Below are positions 54,146 to 62,815 of a stretch of DNA of 64,000 nucleotides, one piece after another. How positions within the stretch are numbered: the stretch's first letter is position 1; each line of letters starts with the position of its first letter. The stretch spans positions 62,001 to 126,000 of the forward strand of contig NZ_JAFFPT010000072.1 of NCBI RefSeq assembly GCF_016918785.1. The letters run 5' to 3'. The position numbers and the translations under genes are program-made. Source of the DNA: Leptospira ainazelensis (GTDB lineage: Bacteria; Spirochaetota; Leptospiria; Leptospirales; Leptospiraceae). A model generated the notes under the pieces. That model did no database searches, was not told the DNA's origin, and saw only the letters and a list, made by a program, of their open reading frames with translations.

Positions 54146-55066
54146 ATGATATTTTACTCAGGTAAGAACGGCCAGTTGGGTTGGGAATTGGCGAAACGTC
54201 TCGAAACGAACGGGTTTCCATCGAAAGGATTCGGAAGGGAAGAATGGGATCTTTCCGATTTGGACGCGATCGATCCGATTCTTTCTCAAAATCCAAAGAT
54301 ACTCGTTCATTGCGGCGCTTATACCGCCGTTGACAAGGCGGAAACCGAGAAGGAAGCCGCGTTTCGGATCAATTCTTTAGCGGTTAAAAAAATTGCGGAA
54401 GAATGTTTTAAAAGAAAGATTCATTTGATTCATATCTCCACCGATTTTGTTTTCGATGCAAACTCGGAAACCGTCGATGATTCGATTCGATTTTGGAAAA
54501 CGAATTCTCCTCTTTCACCGAAGGGAGTTTACGGAGTTTCTAAGGCGGAAGGGGAGAGCTGGATTCGTCGGGTGTTTCAGGATTCTTCTTTTGCAAATAT
54601 CGTTCGAACGAGTTGGGTTTATTCGGCTCACGGGAGCAATTTTCCGAAAACCATTTTGCGGCTTTTGGGAGATTCCAATCGTCCCGAATTGAAGGTGATC
54701 GAGGATCAGCTTGGTAGGCCGACCTGGGCCGGAAGACTTGCGGACTTTATAATATTCTTAATTGAGGAAAAGTTGAAAGGAAACACCTTTCCTCAAACCT
54801 TGCATTTTTCCAATTCCGGAATTGCTAGCTGGTTTGATTTTGCGGTTTCCGTGAGAGATTTGGGACTTTCACTTTCCCTTATCGACACGGTCAAACCGGT
54901 CCTTCCGATTCCGACTGAAAACTATCCGACTCCGGCGCCTAGACCGCGTTATTCGATTTTGGATTTAGAAGAAACAAGAAATCTGTTCGGACCGATTCCC
55001 CACTGGAGAGAAGACCTGGAACTTTGTCTCAAAGAGATTGTTTCGAGTTCTGGAAATAAAACATGA
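54146..55066 (+). CDS. rfbD: dTDP-4-dehydrorhamnose reductase
   Basis: RmlD of 306 residues: [29 protein letters not shown] and the catalytic YGVSKAEGE (Y-x-x-x-K). It reduces the 4-keto group to give dTDP-L-rhamnose. Three bases after rfbC; overlaps rfbB by four bases. Confidence 0.95.
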   Translation: MIFYSGKNGQLGWELAKRLETNGFPSKGFGREEWDLSDLDAIDPILSQNPKILVHCGAYTAVDKAETEKEAAFRINSLAVKKIAEECFKRKIHLIHISTDFVFDANSETVDDSIRFWKTNSPLSPKGVYGVSKAEGESWIRRVFQDSSFANIVRTSWVYSAHGSNFPKTILRLLGDSNRPELKVIEDQLGRPTWAGRLADFIIFLIEEKLKGNTFPQTLHFSNSGIASWFDFAVSVRDLGLSLSLIDTVKPVLPIPTENYPTPAPRPRYSILDLEETRNLFGPIPHWREDLELCLKEIVSSSGNKT

Positions 55067-56112
55067 AAAATATTTTAGTCACGGGCGGAGCCGGTTTTAT
55101 CGGCTCCAATTTTGTTCATCAGATTTTGGATGAAACGAAAAATTACCGCGTTTTCGTTTTGGATAAACTGACCTATGCGGGTAATCTAAAAAGTTTGGAT
55201 CGTTGGAAGAACGATCCAAGATTTACCTTTATCAAAGCGGATATCGCCGTTAAGGAAGAAGTCTTCTCCATCTTCGAAAAACACAGTTTCGATTACGTTG
55301 CTCACTTTGCGGCGGAAAGTCATGTGGATCGTTCGATCTTAGGTCCGGAGGAGTTTATCAAAACTAACGTCCTCGGAACGTTTTATCTTTTGGACGCCGC
55401 CAGATTACAATGGAAAGATCGATTTGAAGGTAAGAAATTTCTCCACGTCTCAACGGACGAAGTCTTTGGGACGTTAGGCGAAACCGGTTTTTTTACGGAA
55501 GAAACCCCGTATGCTCCCAATTCTCCTTACTCCGCTTCCAAGGCCGGTTCCGATCATATAGTTCGATCCTATTTCCACACCTATCATATGCCCGTGGTCA
55601 CGACGAATTGTTCCAATAACTACGGTCCTTATCATTTTCCTGAAAAATTAATTCCTCTTATGATTCTAAACTGCCTTCATTCCAAACCTTTGCCGGTTTA
55701 TGGAGATGGAAAAAATATTCGAGATTGGTTATATGTTAAGGATCACTGCTCCGCTCTGAGCGCCGCGCTTTTTAACGGAGTTCCCGGCGAAACTTATAAC
55801 ATCGGGACGCGGAACGAGAAAAAAAATATCGATATCGTTCAGTCCATTTGTTCGATTATGGACGAGTTGCATCCTTCAGGGGCGCCTCATTCCCAATTGA
55901 TTCAGTATGTAAAGGATAGACCCGGGCACGATTTTCGTTATGCGATCGATCCTTCAAAGATCGAAAAGGAACTCGGATGGAAACCAAAGTCTAGCTTTGA
56001 ATCCGCACTTCGGGAGACGATTCAATGGTATTTGGGCAATGAATCTTGGTGGAAGGAGATTCTTTCCGGCGAGTATAAAGAATATTATCAAAATCAATAC
56101 GAGACACGTTAA
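55063..56112 (+). CDS. rfbB: dTDP-glucose 4,6-dehydratase
   Basis: RmlB of 349 residues: [41 protein letters not shown] and [15 protein letters not shown]. All catalytic signatures (TDE, Y-x-x-x-K) are present. ATG overlaps the rfbD stop (ATGA). Confidence 0.97.
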   Translation: MKNILVTGGAGFIGSNFVHQILDETKNYRVFVLDKLTYAGNLKSLDRWKNDPRFTFIKADIAVKEEVFSIFEKHSFDYVAHFAAESHVDRSILGPEEFIKTNVLGTFYLLDAARLQWKDRFEGKKFLHVSTDEVFGTLGETGFFTEETPYAPNSPYSASKAGSDHIVRSYFHTYHMPVVTTNCSNNYGPYHFPEKLIPLMILNCLHSKPLPVYGDGKNIRDWLYVKDHCSALSAALFNGVPGETYNIGTRNEKKNIDIVQSICSIMDELHPSGAPHSQLIQYVKDRPGHDFRYAIDPSKIEKELGWKPKSSFESALRETIQWYLGNESWWKEILSGEYKEYYQNQYETR

Positions 56113-56997
56113 ATGAAATCTAGAAAAGGGATCATTCTTGCCGGCGGATCCGGCACAAGACTTTATCCGGTGACTCACGTCATTTCCAAACAACTTCTTC
56201 CGGTTTATGATAAACCGATGATCTATTATCCGCTCACAACTTTGATGTTGGCGGGTATAAGAGAAATTTTAATCATATCAACTCCGCAAGCGACTCCGAT
56301 GTATAAAGAACTTTTGGGCGACGGAAAACGCTGGGGTCTTGAAATCGAATACGCAGTTCAACCGGATCCGGGCGGACTTGCACAAGCCTATCTCATCGGA
56401 GAGAATTTTGTAAAGGGTCATCCTTCAGTTTTGATCCTGGGAGATAATATTTATTTCGGTCACGAACTCTCCGAACTCTTAGGGGACGCTTCCAAAAAAG
56501 AATCCGGGTCTACCGTTTTTGCGTATCCGGTTCATGATCCTGAAAGATACGGAGTGGTTGAATTTGATTCCGATCGACGCGCGATTTCCATCGAAGAAAA
56601 GCCGGTAAAACCTAAGTCAAGTTATGCGGTCACAGGATTATATTTTTACGACGAACAAGCGGTCGATATCGCAAAATCCATCAAACCTTCTCCGAGGGGA
56701 GAATTGGAAATCACCGATGTCAATCGAGTTTATCTAGAAAGAGGGACGTTAAACGTTCAAGTGATGGGTCGGGGATATGCGTGGCTCGACACGGGAACTC
56801 ACGAATCGCTTTTAGAGGCGTCCGTTTTTATCGAGACGATCGAAAAACGTCAAGGTCTAAAGGTTGCTTGTCCCGAAGAAATCGCCTTTCGGAAAGGTTT
56901 TATCAACGCTTCCCAATTGGAAGAACTGATTTCTCCATTAAAGAAAAACGCATACGGACAATATTTGATCAAAATTCTCAGCGAAAAGTTTTACTAA
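56113..56997 (+). CDS. rfbA: Glucose-1-phosphate thymidylyltransferase
   Basis: RmlA of 294 residues: [42 protein letters not shown] and [16 protein letters not shown]. It activates glucose-1-phosphate to dTDP-glucose, the first step of the rhamnose pathway. The ATG follows the rfbB stop without a gap. A 102-base A/T-rich gap follows. Confidence 0.97.
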   Translation: MKSRKGIILAGGSGTRLYPVTHVISKQLLPVYDKPMIYYPLTTLMLAGIREILIISTPQATPMYKELLGDGKRWGLEIEYAVQPDPGGLAQAYLIGENFVKGHPSVLILGDNIYFGHELSELLGDASKKESGSTVFAYPVHDPERYGVVEFDSDRRAISIEEKPVKPKSSYAVTGLYFYDEQAVDIAKSIKPSPRGELEITDVNRVYLERGTLNVQVMGRGYAWLDTGTHESLLEASVFIETIEKRQGLKVACPEEIAFRKGFINASQLEELISPLKKNAYGQYLIKILSEKFY

Positions 56998-57099
56998 ACG
57001 ATTCTCAAAATAGAGTAAAACAAAAAGTTTTCGAATGTGTCCGTGAATTTTTTCTAAAATTCAGTTTGTTCGGTTTTTTCGTTTTACGTTATTCTTTCT

Positions 57100-58068
57100 A
57101 TGACATATTACAAGATTCTAACAATCACATACAATTCTGAAAAGTATATCGAAGCTCTGGATCGATCCATGCAGCTTCCGCCTAACTGGAACTGGGTGAT
57201 TTGGGACAATGATTCTCAGGATTATACCGCGCGAATTCTTTCCAACATAACAAAGAGACAACAAAGATACGTTCATATACACGATCAGAATCTCGGATTT
57301 GCGGGAGGAAATAACGAAGCGAGTAAGATTGCTCCTAGATCGGAATGGATTCTTCTGATCAATCCGGATTCAAGATTGGATTCGGATTTTTTTAAACAGT
57401 GTGAAAGTACCTTAGAAACCAAAGGAAAGGAATACTCGATTTTTTCTTTTCTAATGTTACAAGAAAAACAAGGGGATCTTGTGGACGGAGCGGGGGATGT
57501 TTATCACGTTTCAGGCGCGGCTTGGAGACGAGGTTATAAACAAAAACTTTCCGAAGAGTATTTAAAAGAACAGGAAATTTTTTCGGCCTGCGGCGGTGCG
57601 ATGGCGATCAAAACGGATCTCTGGGAAAAACTCGGAGGTTTTGATTCCGACTTTTTTTGTTATATGGAGGACGTCGATCTCAGTTTTCGAGCGAGGCTTC
57701 TCGGAGAACGTGTTCTTTTTACTCCCAACATAAAGGTTTTTCATCACGGTTTCGGTTCCACAAAGGAAAAAAGTTCCTTTTCGTTGTATTTCGGATTACG
57801 CAACGCGTTGATCGTCTTTTGGAAGAATATGCCTTTATCCTTTTTGTTTCGTTTTGCGTTTCATCACTTTCTTTTTTTTTCCGTCAGTATCGTCTTTCAT
57901 TCCTTCTTTACGAGTCCGAAAATTTTGTTAGTTCCTTTTGGTTTTTTGCGATTGATTCCGGGTTTGATTCTAAAACGAATTCGATTTCGGAAGAATCGTA
58001 ACGTTCCATCGAGCGATCTTCTTCAGTGGATGAGCCGGGATCTATTGGCGCCTTTTCGAAAAAAATAA
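57100..58068 (+). CDS. GT2 glycosyltransferase, rhamnosyltransferase-like
   Basis: GT-A transferase of 322 residues: ILTITYNSEKYIEALDRSM, HDQNLGFAGGNNEASK, INPDSRLDSDFF and CYMEDVDLSFRARLLG. The N-L-G-F/Y-(A/G)-x-x-N pattern is that of rhamnosyltransferases of the WbbL/RfbF class. With rfbCDBA just upstream, dTDP-L-rhamnose is the likely donor. The C-terminus has a hydrophobic part (about 245-290). Confidence 0.85.
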   Translation: MTYYKILTITYNSEKYIEALDRSMQLPPNWNWVIWDNDSQDYTARILSNITKRQQRYVHIHDQNLGFAGGNNEASKIAPRSEWILLINPDSRLDSDFFKQCESTLETKGKEYSIFSFLMLQEKQGDLVDGAGDVYHVSGAAWRRGYKQKLSEEYLKEQEIFSACGGAMAIKTDLWEKLGGFDSDFFCYMEDVDLSFRARLLGERVLFTPNIKVFHHGFGSTKEKSSFSLYFGLRNALIVFWKNMPLSFLFRFAFHHFLFFSVSIVFHSFFTSPKILLVPFGFLRLIPGLILKRIRFRKNRNVPSSDLLQWMSRDLLAPFRKK

Positions 58069-58070
58069 AT

Positions 58071-58970
58071 ATGCCAAAATCCTTTGCGCCGCTCGCGATC
58101 ATCGTAACCTTCAATCCGGAAATCCCATCCACTTTTGAAAATATTCGAAATCTAAATTCCAACGCCGTACCGGTTTTGGTAGTAGACAACGGATCAAAAA
58201 ATATCTCGGAGATTCGTTCCAAAATTCAAAAGCCGAATTCTATTTTTTCGAATGAAAAGAATTTGGGACTCGCTCTTGCCCTCAACAAGGGGATCGATTT
58301 TGCAAAGGAAAACTTTTACTCTCACGTTTGGTTGTTCGATCAGGATAGTCTTCTAAAAAGCGAGGCGATCGACTTTTTTCTCAGAGCCGTAAAAAAGGAA
58401 GAAAATCAAACGGTGCGGGGAAAAAAGGTCGGATCCTTTGGACCTAATATCTTTGATACAATCAAAAATCGTAATATATACGGAATTGAAGACGATAGAA
58501 TAGGACTTGTAGAAACTTCGGTTATCATCACTTCCGGAAGTTTTTATCCGCTCGATGTTTTAAACGACGTGGGTTCGATCGACGAATCTTTTTTTATCGA
58601 TTACTTGGATTACGAATGGTGTTTTAGGGCCGCGGACAAGGGTTATATTCATTGTGTAGTCTGTAACGCGAATATGCGTCATTCGATCGGAAACCGATCC
58701 AAAAGAATTTTCGGTTTGTTCTCAGTTTCCGTTCATTCTCCCTTTCGCTGGTATTTTTTATTTCGAAACGGAATTCTTATCTGCAGAATGTCGCATATTC
58801 CACTTCGGTTTAAATTTGAGGTCTTGTTCAAAACGGGTTTTCGTTTTTGGATTCTTCCATTTTTGTCCGATTCGATATTTCAAACGTATCGTCATATTCT
58901 TTGGGGAATTTTCGACGGAATCACCGGCAAAAAATCTTCTTTTTATAAGAATCTCGTATCAAAGAATTAA
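58071..58970 (+). CDS. GT2 glycosyltransferase, rhamnosyltransferase-like
   Basis: About 299 residues: PLAIIVTFNPEIPSTFENIR, NEKNLGLALALNKGIDFA, VWLFDQDSLLKSEAI (DQD metal site) and YLDYEWCFRAADKGY. The FDQDS motif is typical of rhamnosyltransferases such as RfbF/RfbN. I choose ATG at 58071, two bases after the previous stop. A GTG at 58026 in the same frame would overlap the previous gene by 43 bases and add 15 residues not typical of the family. Confidence 0.86.
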   Translation: MPKSFAPLAIIVTFNPEIPSTFENIRNLNSNAVPVLVVDNGSKNISEIRSKIQKPNSIFSNEKNLGLALALNKGIDFAKENFYSHVWLFDQDSLLKSEAIDFFLRAVKKEENQTVRGKKVGSFGPNIFDTIKNRNIYGIEDDRIGLVETSVIITSGSFYPLDVLNDVGSIDESFFIDYLDYEWCFRAADKGYIHCVVCNANMRHSIGNRSKRIFGLFSVSVHSPFRWYFLFRNGILICRMSHIPLRFKFEVLFKTGFRFWILPFLSDSIFQTYRHILWGIFDGITGKKSSFYKNLVSKN

Positions 58971-59845
58971 TGAATGAGGATCGTATTTTGATTTCCGGAC
59001 TTACCGTTTCCATCGTAATTTATAAACCGAATTTGAACGTATTAAAGGAATCTTTGGATTCTCTTATACAATCGATTCTCTATCAGAGTTTGGAAGGATC
59101 CGAAAGATTGGAATTTTATCTGGATCTCATTGATAATTCCCCTTTGCGTGTGGACGGAGCGGCGAAAATTTTAGAAGAGCTTCAGTCAAAAAAAGAATTA
59201 AAAAAGACAAAACTCCATTTTCGATATCTGCATTTTCCGGAAAACCTAGGTTACGGAGCCGCTAACAATCGTTCTATTTTAGAATCGAAAACAAAGTTTC
59301 ATCTTGTTTTAAATCCGGACATCAAGATGATTCCCGAGACGATCGAACTTTGTGTTCGTTATCTGAAAGAAAATCCGAGCTGCGACGCGGTGGTCCCTGC
59401 GGTTTTGAATTGGGAAAGTTTCGGGAAAGAACCCGATTTCGGCGATTTACAATTTTTAGTGAAATCCTATCCGACGGTTTTTGTCTTGTTTTTGAGGTCG
59501 TTTGCTCCCCGTTTTTTAAGAAGAATTTTTTACAAAAGTTTGGATTCTTATGATCTGAGAGAAAAGGATTGGCGGTTGACACAACGTTCGGTTCCGTTGG
59601 TGAGCGGTTGTTTTATCTTTGCAAAAACGGATTCGCTTCAGAAGATTCACGGGTTTGACGAGACATTCTTTTTGTATTTCGAAGATTTCGATTTATCTAT
59701 GCGTTTAAATAGAAAAGACTATTTTCCGGAAGTGAGGATATACCACAAAGGCGGGAACTCTTCTAAAAAAGGTTTTTTGCATATTCGGCTTTTTGCAACT
59801 TCTGCGTTTCGTTTTTTTCGGAAGTTCGGTTGGAAGTGGATCTGA
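58970..59845 (+). CDS. GT2 glycosyltransferase, rhamnosyltransferase-like
   Basis: GT-A transferase of 291 residues: LTVSIVIYKPNLNVLKESLD, FPENLGYGAANNRSIL, LNPDIKMIPETIEL and FLYFEDFDLSMRLNRK. Third of three related transferases after rfbA. The ATG shares a base with the preceding stop. Last gene I assign to O-antigen synthesis. Confidence 0.86.
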   Translation: MNEDRILISGLTVSIVIYKPNLNVLKESLDSLIQSILYQSLEGSERLEFYLDLIDNSPLRVDGAAKILEELQSKKELKKTKLHFRYLHFPENLGYGAANNRSILESKTKFHLVLNPDIKMIPETIELCVRYLKENPSCDAVVPAVLNWESFGKEPDFGDLQFLVKSYPTVFVLFLRSFAPRFLRRIFYKSLDSYDLREKDWRLTQRSVPLVSGCFIFAKTDSLQKIHGFDETFFLYFEDFDLSMRLNRKDYFPEVRIYHKGGNSSKKGFLHIRLFATSAFRFFRKFGWKWI

Positions 59846-59888
59846 AGTTGTTCGGACTTTCCCTTTTTAAAATCGTCAGGAATCATTT

Positions 59889-61283
59889 GTGAAACAGAAA
59901 CCGCTCCCGATTCTTATGATGCTCCTTAGTATGGGAGCGTTATTTTTTGTTCAGCTGCAGCTTGGAATTCCGTTTCCGGTTTCCGTGATGATCAGCATCT
60001 TTACTCTTGCGGCTCTTTTTTGGGTTACGGAACCGATTCCCGGGTATGCGACTTCTATTCTCATTTTATTTTTAGAAATCATCTTCTTTGCAAACCCGCT
60101 CGGTCTTCCGCTTTTCAAATTTACTCAAGGTAAGAATCCGGCTCCCTCCGTCTTTTTGTCCGCGATCGCCGATTCATCGATCATTCTTTTTTTAGGCGGC
60201 TTTGTACTCGCGAAAGCTTGTGTAAAAACATGTTTGGATCGTTTTCTTGCCAATCGAGTGATTCGAAGGTTCGGGACGAAGAGTAGTCAGGTTCTCCTCG
60301 GTTTTATGTTTACTACCGGTTTTATTTCGATGTGGATGAGCAACACCGCGACTACGTCGATGATGATTGCGTTGTCTTTTCCTCTCTTTCAAATTTTGCC
60401 GGAAAAGGAGCCCTTTCGTAAAGCGCTCCTTTTGGGAATTCCTTTTGCCGCGAACATAGGAGGTGTGGGAACTCCCATCGGTTCTCCTCCGAATATCATC
60501 GCGATGAGCCTTTTGAAACAGCAAGGGATTTCGGTTTCCTTCGGCGTCTGGATGTTGTTCGCCGTCCCGTTAGTCGTCATTCTCATTCTTTTTGCATGGT
60601 TTCTCCTTTTGAAACTTTTTCCGGAAAAGGGATCCTTGGACTTGGTCGTCGAGTTTCCGGAACCGGAGGGCGGCTCGGGTTCCTATTCTTTTAGGACTAC
60701 CGCGCTTATCTTTTTGGGAACCGTGATCCTTTGGTTTACCGAAAATTTACACGGGATCCCGGCCGGCGTAGTAGCGCTTTTGCCCTTAATTCTTTTTCCA
60801 ACCTTCGGGATTTTAAACGAGAAAGATATAAACTCTTTGGAATGGTCAGTCCTTCTTTTAATCGCGGGAGGAATCGCGATCGGAGTCGGTTTACAACAGA
60901 GCGGAATGAGTTTTTGGTTTTCGGAGATTCTGAAACCAATTACAAAACCTGAATATGCGATTAGCGTATTGTTTCTTCTTTGTATTCTTTCGCTTCTTCT
61001 CAGCACCTTTATGTCGAATACTGCGGCGACCAATCTTCTGGTACCGTTTGCATTCCCTCTTTCGGTCATAATTCTTCCCGGATCGCAGGCTTATCTTTTG
61101 GAAGTCTGTCTTGGGATCGCTTTATCCGCTTCCCTTGCGATGTCGCTTCCCGTGAGCACTCCTCCCAATGCGATCGCTTACGCGGTAGGCGGTTTTGAAA
61201 TCAGGGATATGATCAAGGCGGGATTACCCGTAGGTCTTTTCGGATTAGCGCTGACTCTGATCGGATATTTTATATTTCTCTAA
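59889..61283 (+). CDS. SLC13/DASS family anion transporter
   Basis: Membrane protein of 464 residues with about twelve helices and the two pseudo-symmetric SNT motifs of this family, at 151-153 (SNTATTSMM) and 376-378 (SNTAATNLL), which bind sodium and anion. GVGTPIGSPPNIIAM (193-207) and SLPVSTPPNAIAYAVG are the matching hairpin regions. It probably takes up dicarboxylates, sulfate or phosphate with sodium. GTG start. It has no evident link to O-antigen synthesis and marks the end of the locus. Confidence 0.88.
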   Translation: MKQKPLPILMMLLSMGALFFVQLQLGIPFPVSVMISIFTLAALFWVTEPIPGYATSILILFLEIIFFANPLGLPLFKFTQGKNPAPSVFLSAIADSSIILFLGGFVLAKACVKTCLDRFLANRVIRRFGTKSSQVLLGFMFTTGFISMWMSNTATTSMMIALSFPLFQILPEKEPFRKALLLGIPFAANIGGVGTPIGSPPNIIAMSLLKQQGISVSFGVWMLFAVPLVVILILFAWFLLLKLFPEKGSLDLVVEFPEPEGGSGSYSFRTTALIFLGTVILWFTENLHGIPAGVVALLPLILFPTFGILNEKDINSLEWSVLLLIAGGIAIGVGLQQSGMSFWFSEILKPITKPEYAISVLFLLCILSLLLSTFMSNTAATNLLVPFAFPLSVIILPGSQAYLLEVCLGIALSASLAMSLPVSTPPNAIAYAVGGFEIRDMIKAGLPVGLFGLALTLIGYFIFL

Positions 61284-61318
61284 TATAGTCTTCGGTCCTC
61301 ATTCTTCTCCCGCAGCAA

Positions 61319-61335
61319 GGGACTTTCGTCGTCCC
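61319..61335 (+). terminator. Weak candidate hairpin after the DASS gene
   Basis: GGGAC at 61319-61323 pairs with GTCCC at 61331-61335 around a seven-base loop, followed after several bases by a T-rich run. It is short; at best a weak terminator between the transporter and the toxin-antitoxin operon. Confidence 0.25.
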
Positions 61336-61400
61336 CGGTTAACACTTTTTACTTCAAAGTATTTTTTTTAAAGAATCTTATTTTTTTGCTTGCGGAAAGC

Positions 61401-61424
61401 CATATTTATGGCACCGTAAATATG
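61401..61424. promoter_or_regulatory. 24-bp imperfect palindrome, probable VapB operator
   Basis: The left half reads CATATTTATGGC and the right half ACCGTAAATATG, matching in 10 of 12 positions as reverse complements. Its last base is the first base of the GTG start of the antitoxin gene. Antitoxins of this class usually bind such palindromes at their own promoter. Binding here would cover the translation start region too. No clear ribosome-binding site precedes the GTG. Confidence 0.6.
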
Positions 61425-61678
61425 TGAAAACGACATTGGAAATTCCGGACTCTCTTTATAAACAGGCAAAAATCAAAGCCGCGGAACGAGGAGTTTCGAT
61501 GAGGGTCTTAATCATTACCGCATTGGAGCACAACTTAAAAATGGAAGAAGAATACGCTAAGATCAAAGCCGCCGAAAAATTCGAATCCAATCGTTATGGA
61601 TGGCCCGTTCTCCCAAAACAAAAAGGAATCAAGGTCACAAACGAATTGATCAATCAGCTCAAAGAAGAGGAGGGTTAG
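61424..61678 (+). CDS. vapB: VapB-like antitoxin
   Basis: Protein of 84 residues. The N-terminal part (MKTTLEIPDSLYKQAKIKAA) is a ribbon-helix-helix DNA-binding domain, and the rest (about 45-84) would wrap the toxin. The start is GTG, inside a palindrome. The toxin gene follows with one base between them. Its closest type is the antitoxin of mycobacterial-type PIN toxins, as far as I can see. Confidence 0.8.
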   Translation: MKTTLEIPDSLYKQAKIKAAERGVSMRVLIITALEHNLKMEEEYAKIKAAEKFESNRYGWPVLPKQKGIKVTNELINQLKEEEG

Positions 61679-61679
61679 A

Positions 61680-62114
61680 ATGGCTTATCTTTTGGATGTG
61701 AACGTTTTGATCGCTCTCAGCGACGCCAATCATACGTTCCATGGCGCGGCCTGGGATTGGTTCGACCGGAAATCGAGGACGGGTTGGGCCACTTGTCCCA
61801 TCACTCAGAACGCGCTTGTAAGAATTTTGAGCAACACTTCTTATCCTGGAAGTCCGGGCGGAGTCGAGATCGTTTCGGAAATTCTTCATTCTCTCTTAAA
61901 AGTAAAAGGTCATAAATTTGTTCCCGATAGTATCTCGATCAATTCTCCTTTATTGTTTTTAAAATTCGGCTTTGTAAGTTCCAAACAGCTCACCGACGTT
62001 TATCTATTGGCTCTGTGCGTGCATCATAAGTTAAAGTTCGCAACCTTTGATTCTAAGATTCCTTTTCGCGCCGTAGAAAGCGGAAAGGATCATCTCGAAG
62101 TCATTGCAGCTTAA
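61680..62114 (+). CDS. vapC: VapC-like PIN-domain toxin
   Basis: PIN-domain ribonuclease of 144 residues: D6 in YLLDVNVLIAL, PITQNALVRIL (Q43, where many PIN proteins have Glu; TQN also occurs in this subfamily), D106 in LTDVYLLALCVHHKLKFATFD and D124 at its end. The layout matches the PIN family first described from Mycobacterium tuberculosis. It would cut RNA when free of VapB. The antitoxin gene directly upstream makes it a type II pair. Confidence 0.87.
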   Translation: MAYLLDVNVLIALSDANHTFHGAAWDWFDRKSRTGWATCPITQNALVRILSNTSYPGSPGGVEIVSEILHSLLKVKGHKFVPDSISINSPLLFLKFGFVSSKQLTDVYLLALCVHHKLKFATFDSKIPFRAVESGKDHLEVIAA

Positions 62115-62121
62115 GCGATCA

Positions 62122-62718
62122 ATGGAAGAATCCTTTAAGGATCTCCCGGTTCTGCATTTCAAGAATCAGAGAGAGTGGGATCGGTGGTTAAGGAAAAATC
62201 ATACGAGAGGAACCGGGATCTGGATCCAACTCGCAAAGAAAGAATCTAAAATTCCTTCTTTGACGTATGCGGAGGCGCTGGATGTTGCGCTTTGTTACGG
62301 GTGGATCGACAGTCAAAAACAAAAATACGACGACTCTTATTGGCTTCAAAAGTTTAGCATACGCGGTCCGAAAAGCATCTGGTCTAAAATCAATCGAGAA
62401 AAGGCGGAAACTCTGATTTTAGAAAAAAGAATGAAAGCCTCCGGTCTTCAGGCCGTCGAATCCGCGAAAAAGGACGGTCGTTGGGAAGCGGCCTATGATT
62501 CTCAGAGTAAGATCGAGGTTCCGAAGGATTTTGAAAAACTTCTGAAAAAGAATCCGGACGCAAAGAAATTTTTTGAAAGTTTAGATTCGGCGAATCGATA
62601 CGCGATTTTGTTTCGACTTCATCATACAAAAAAAGAAGACACAAGAATCAAGAAGATGGAGCAGTGGATCGAGATGTTCAAGCGGAAAGAGACGATTCAC
62701 AATCCGACGAAAAAATAA
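62122..62718 (+). CDS. YdeI/OmpD-associated family protein
   Basis: Protein of about 198 residues with VLHFKNQREWDRWLRKNH near the start, and GIWIQLAKKES, ALDVALCYGWIDSQKQKYD and YAILFRLHHTKKEDTR, the usual segments of the YdeI/OmpD-associated family, whose function is poorly known. I choose ATG at 62122; a TTG at 62104 would overlap vapC. It may be co-transcribed with the toxin-antitoxin pair because only seven bases separate them. Confidence 0.8.
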   Translation: MEESFKDLPVLHFKNQREWDRWLRKNHTRGTGIWIQLAKKESKIPSLTYAEALDVALCYGWIDSQKQKYDDSYWLQKFSIRGPKSIWSKINREKAETLILEKRMKASGLQAVESAKKDGRWEAAYDSQSKIEVPKDFEKLLKKNPDAKKFFESLDSANRYAILFRLHHTKKEDTRIKKMEQWIEMFKRKETIHNPTKK

Positions 62719-62815
62719 ATTTTCCTTTGGATCCTCTTTGAATCCCATCTCATCCCGAGTTGATTCTCAAAAAAAGATCTTTCCAAACTCGAGTCAGGAG
62801 AATATTTTACCTTCA

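Noticed and set aside
57044..57063. Hairpin TGAATTTT/AAAATTCA with four-base loop after rfbA as terminator
   Set aside because: The stem has only two G-C pairs and no uninterrupted T-run follows, and the genes beyond are O-antigen transferases probably needed in the same transcript.
58026..58070. Upstream GTG start for the second rhamnosyltransferase-like gene
   Set aside because: It would overlap the preceding gene by 43 bases and add residues not typical of the family; ATG at 58071 lies two bases after the preceding stop.
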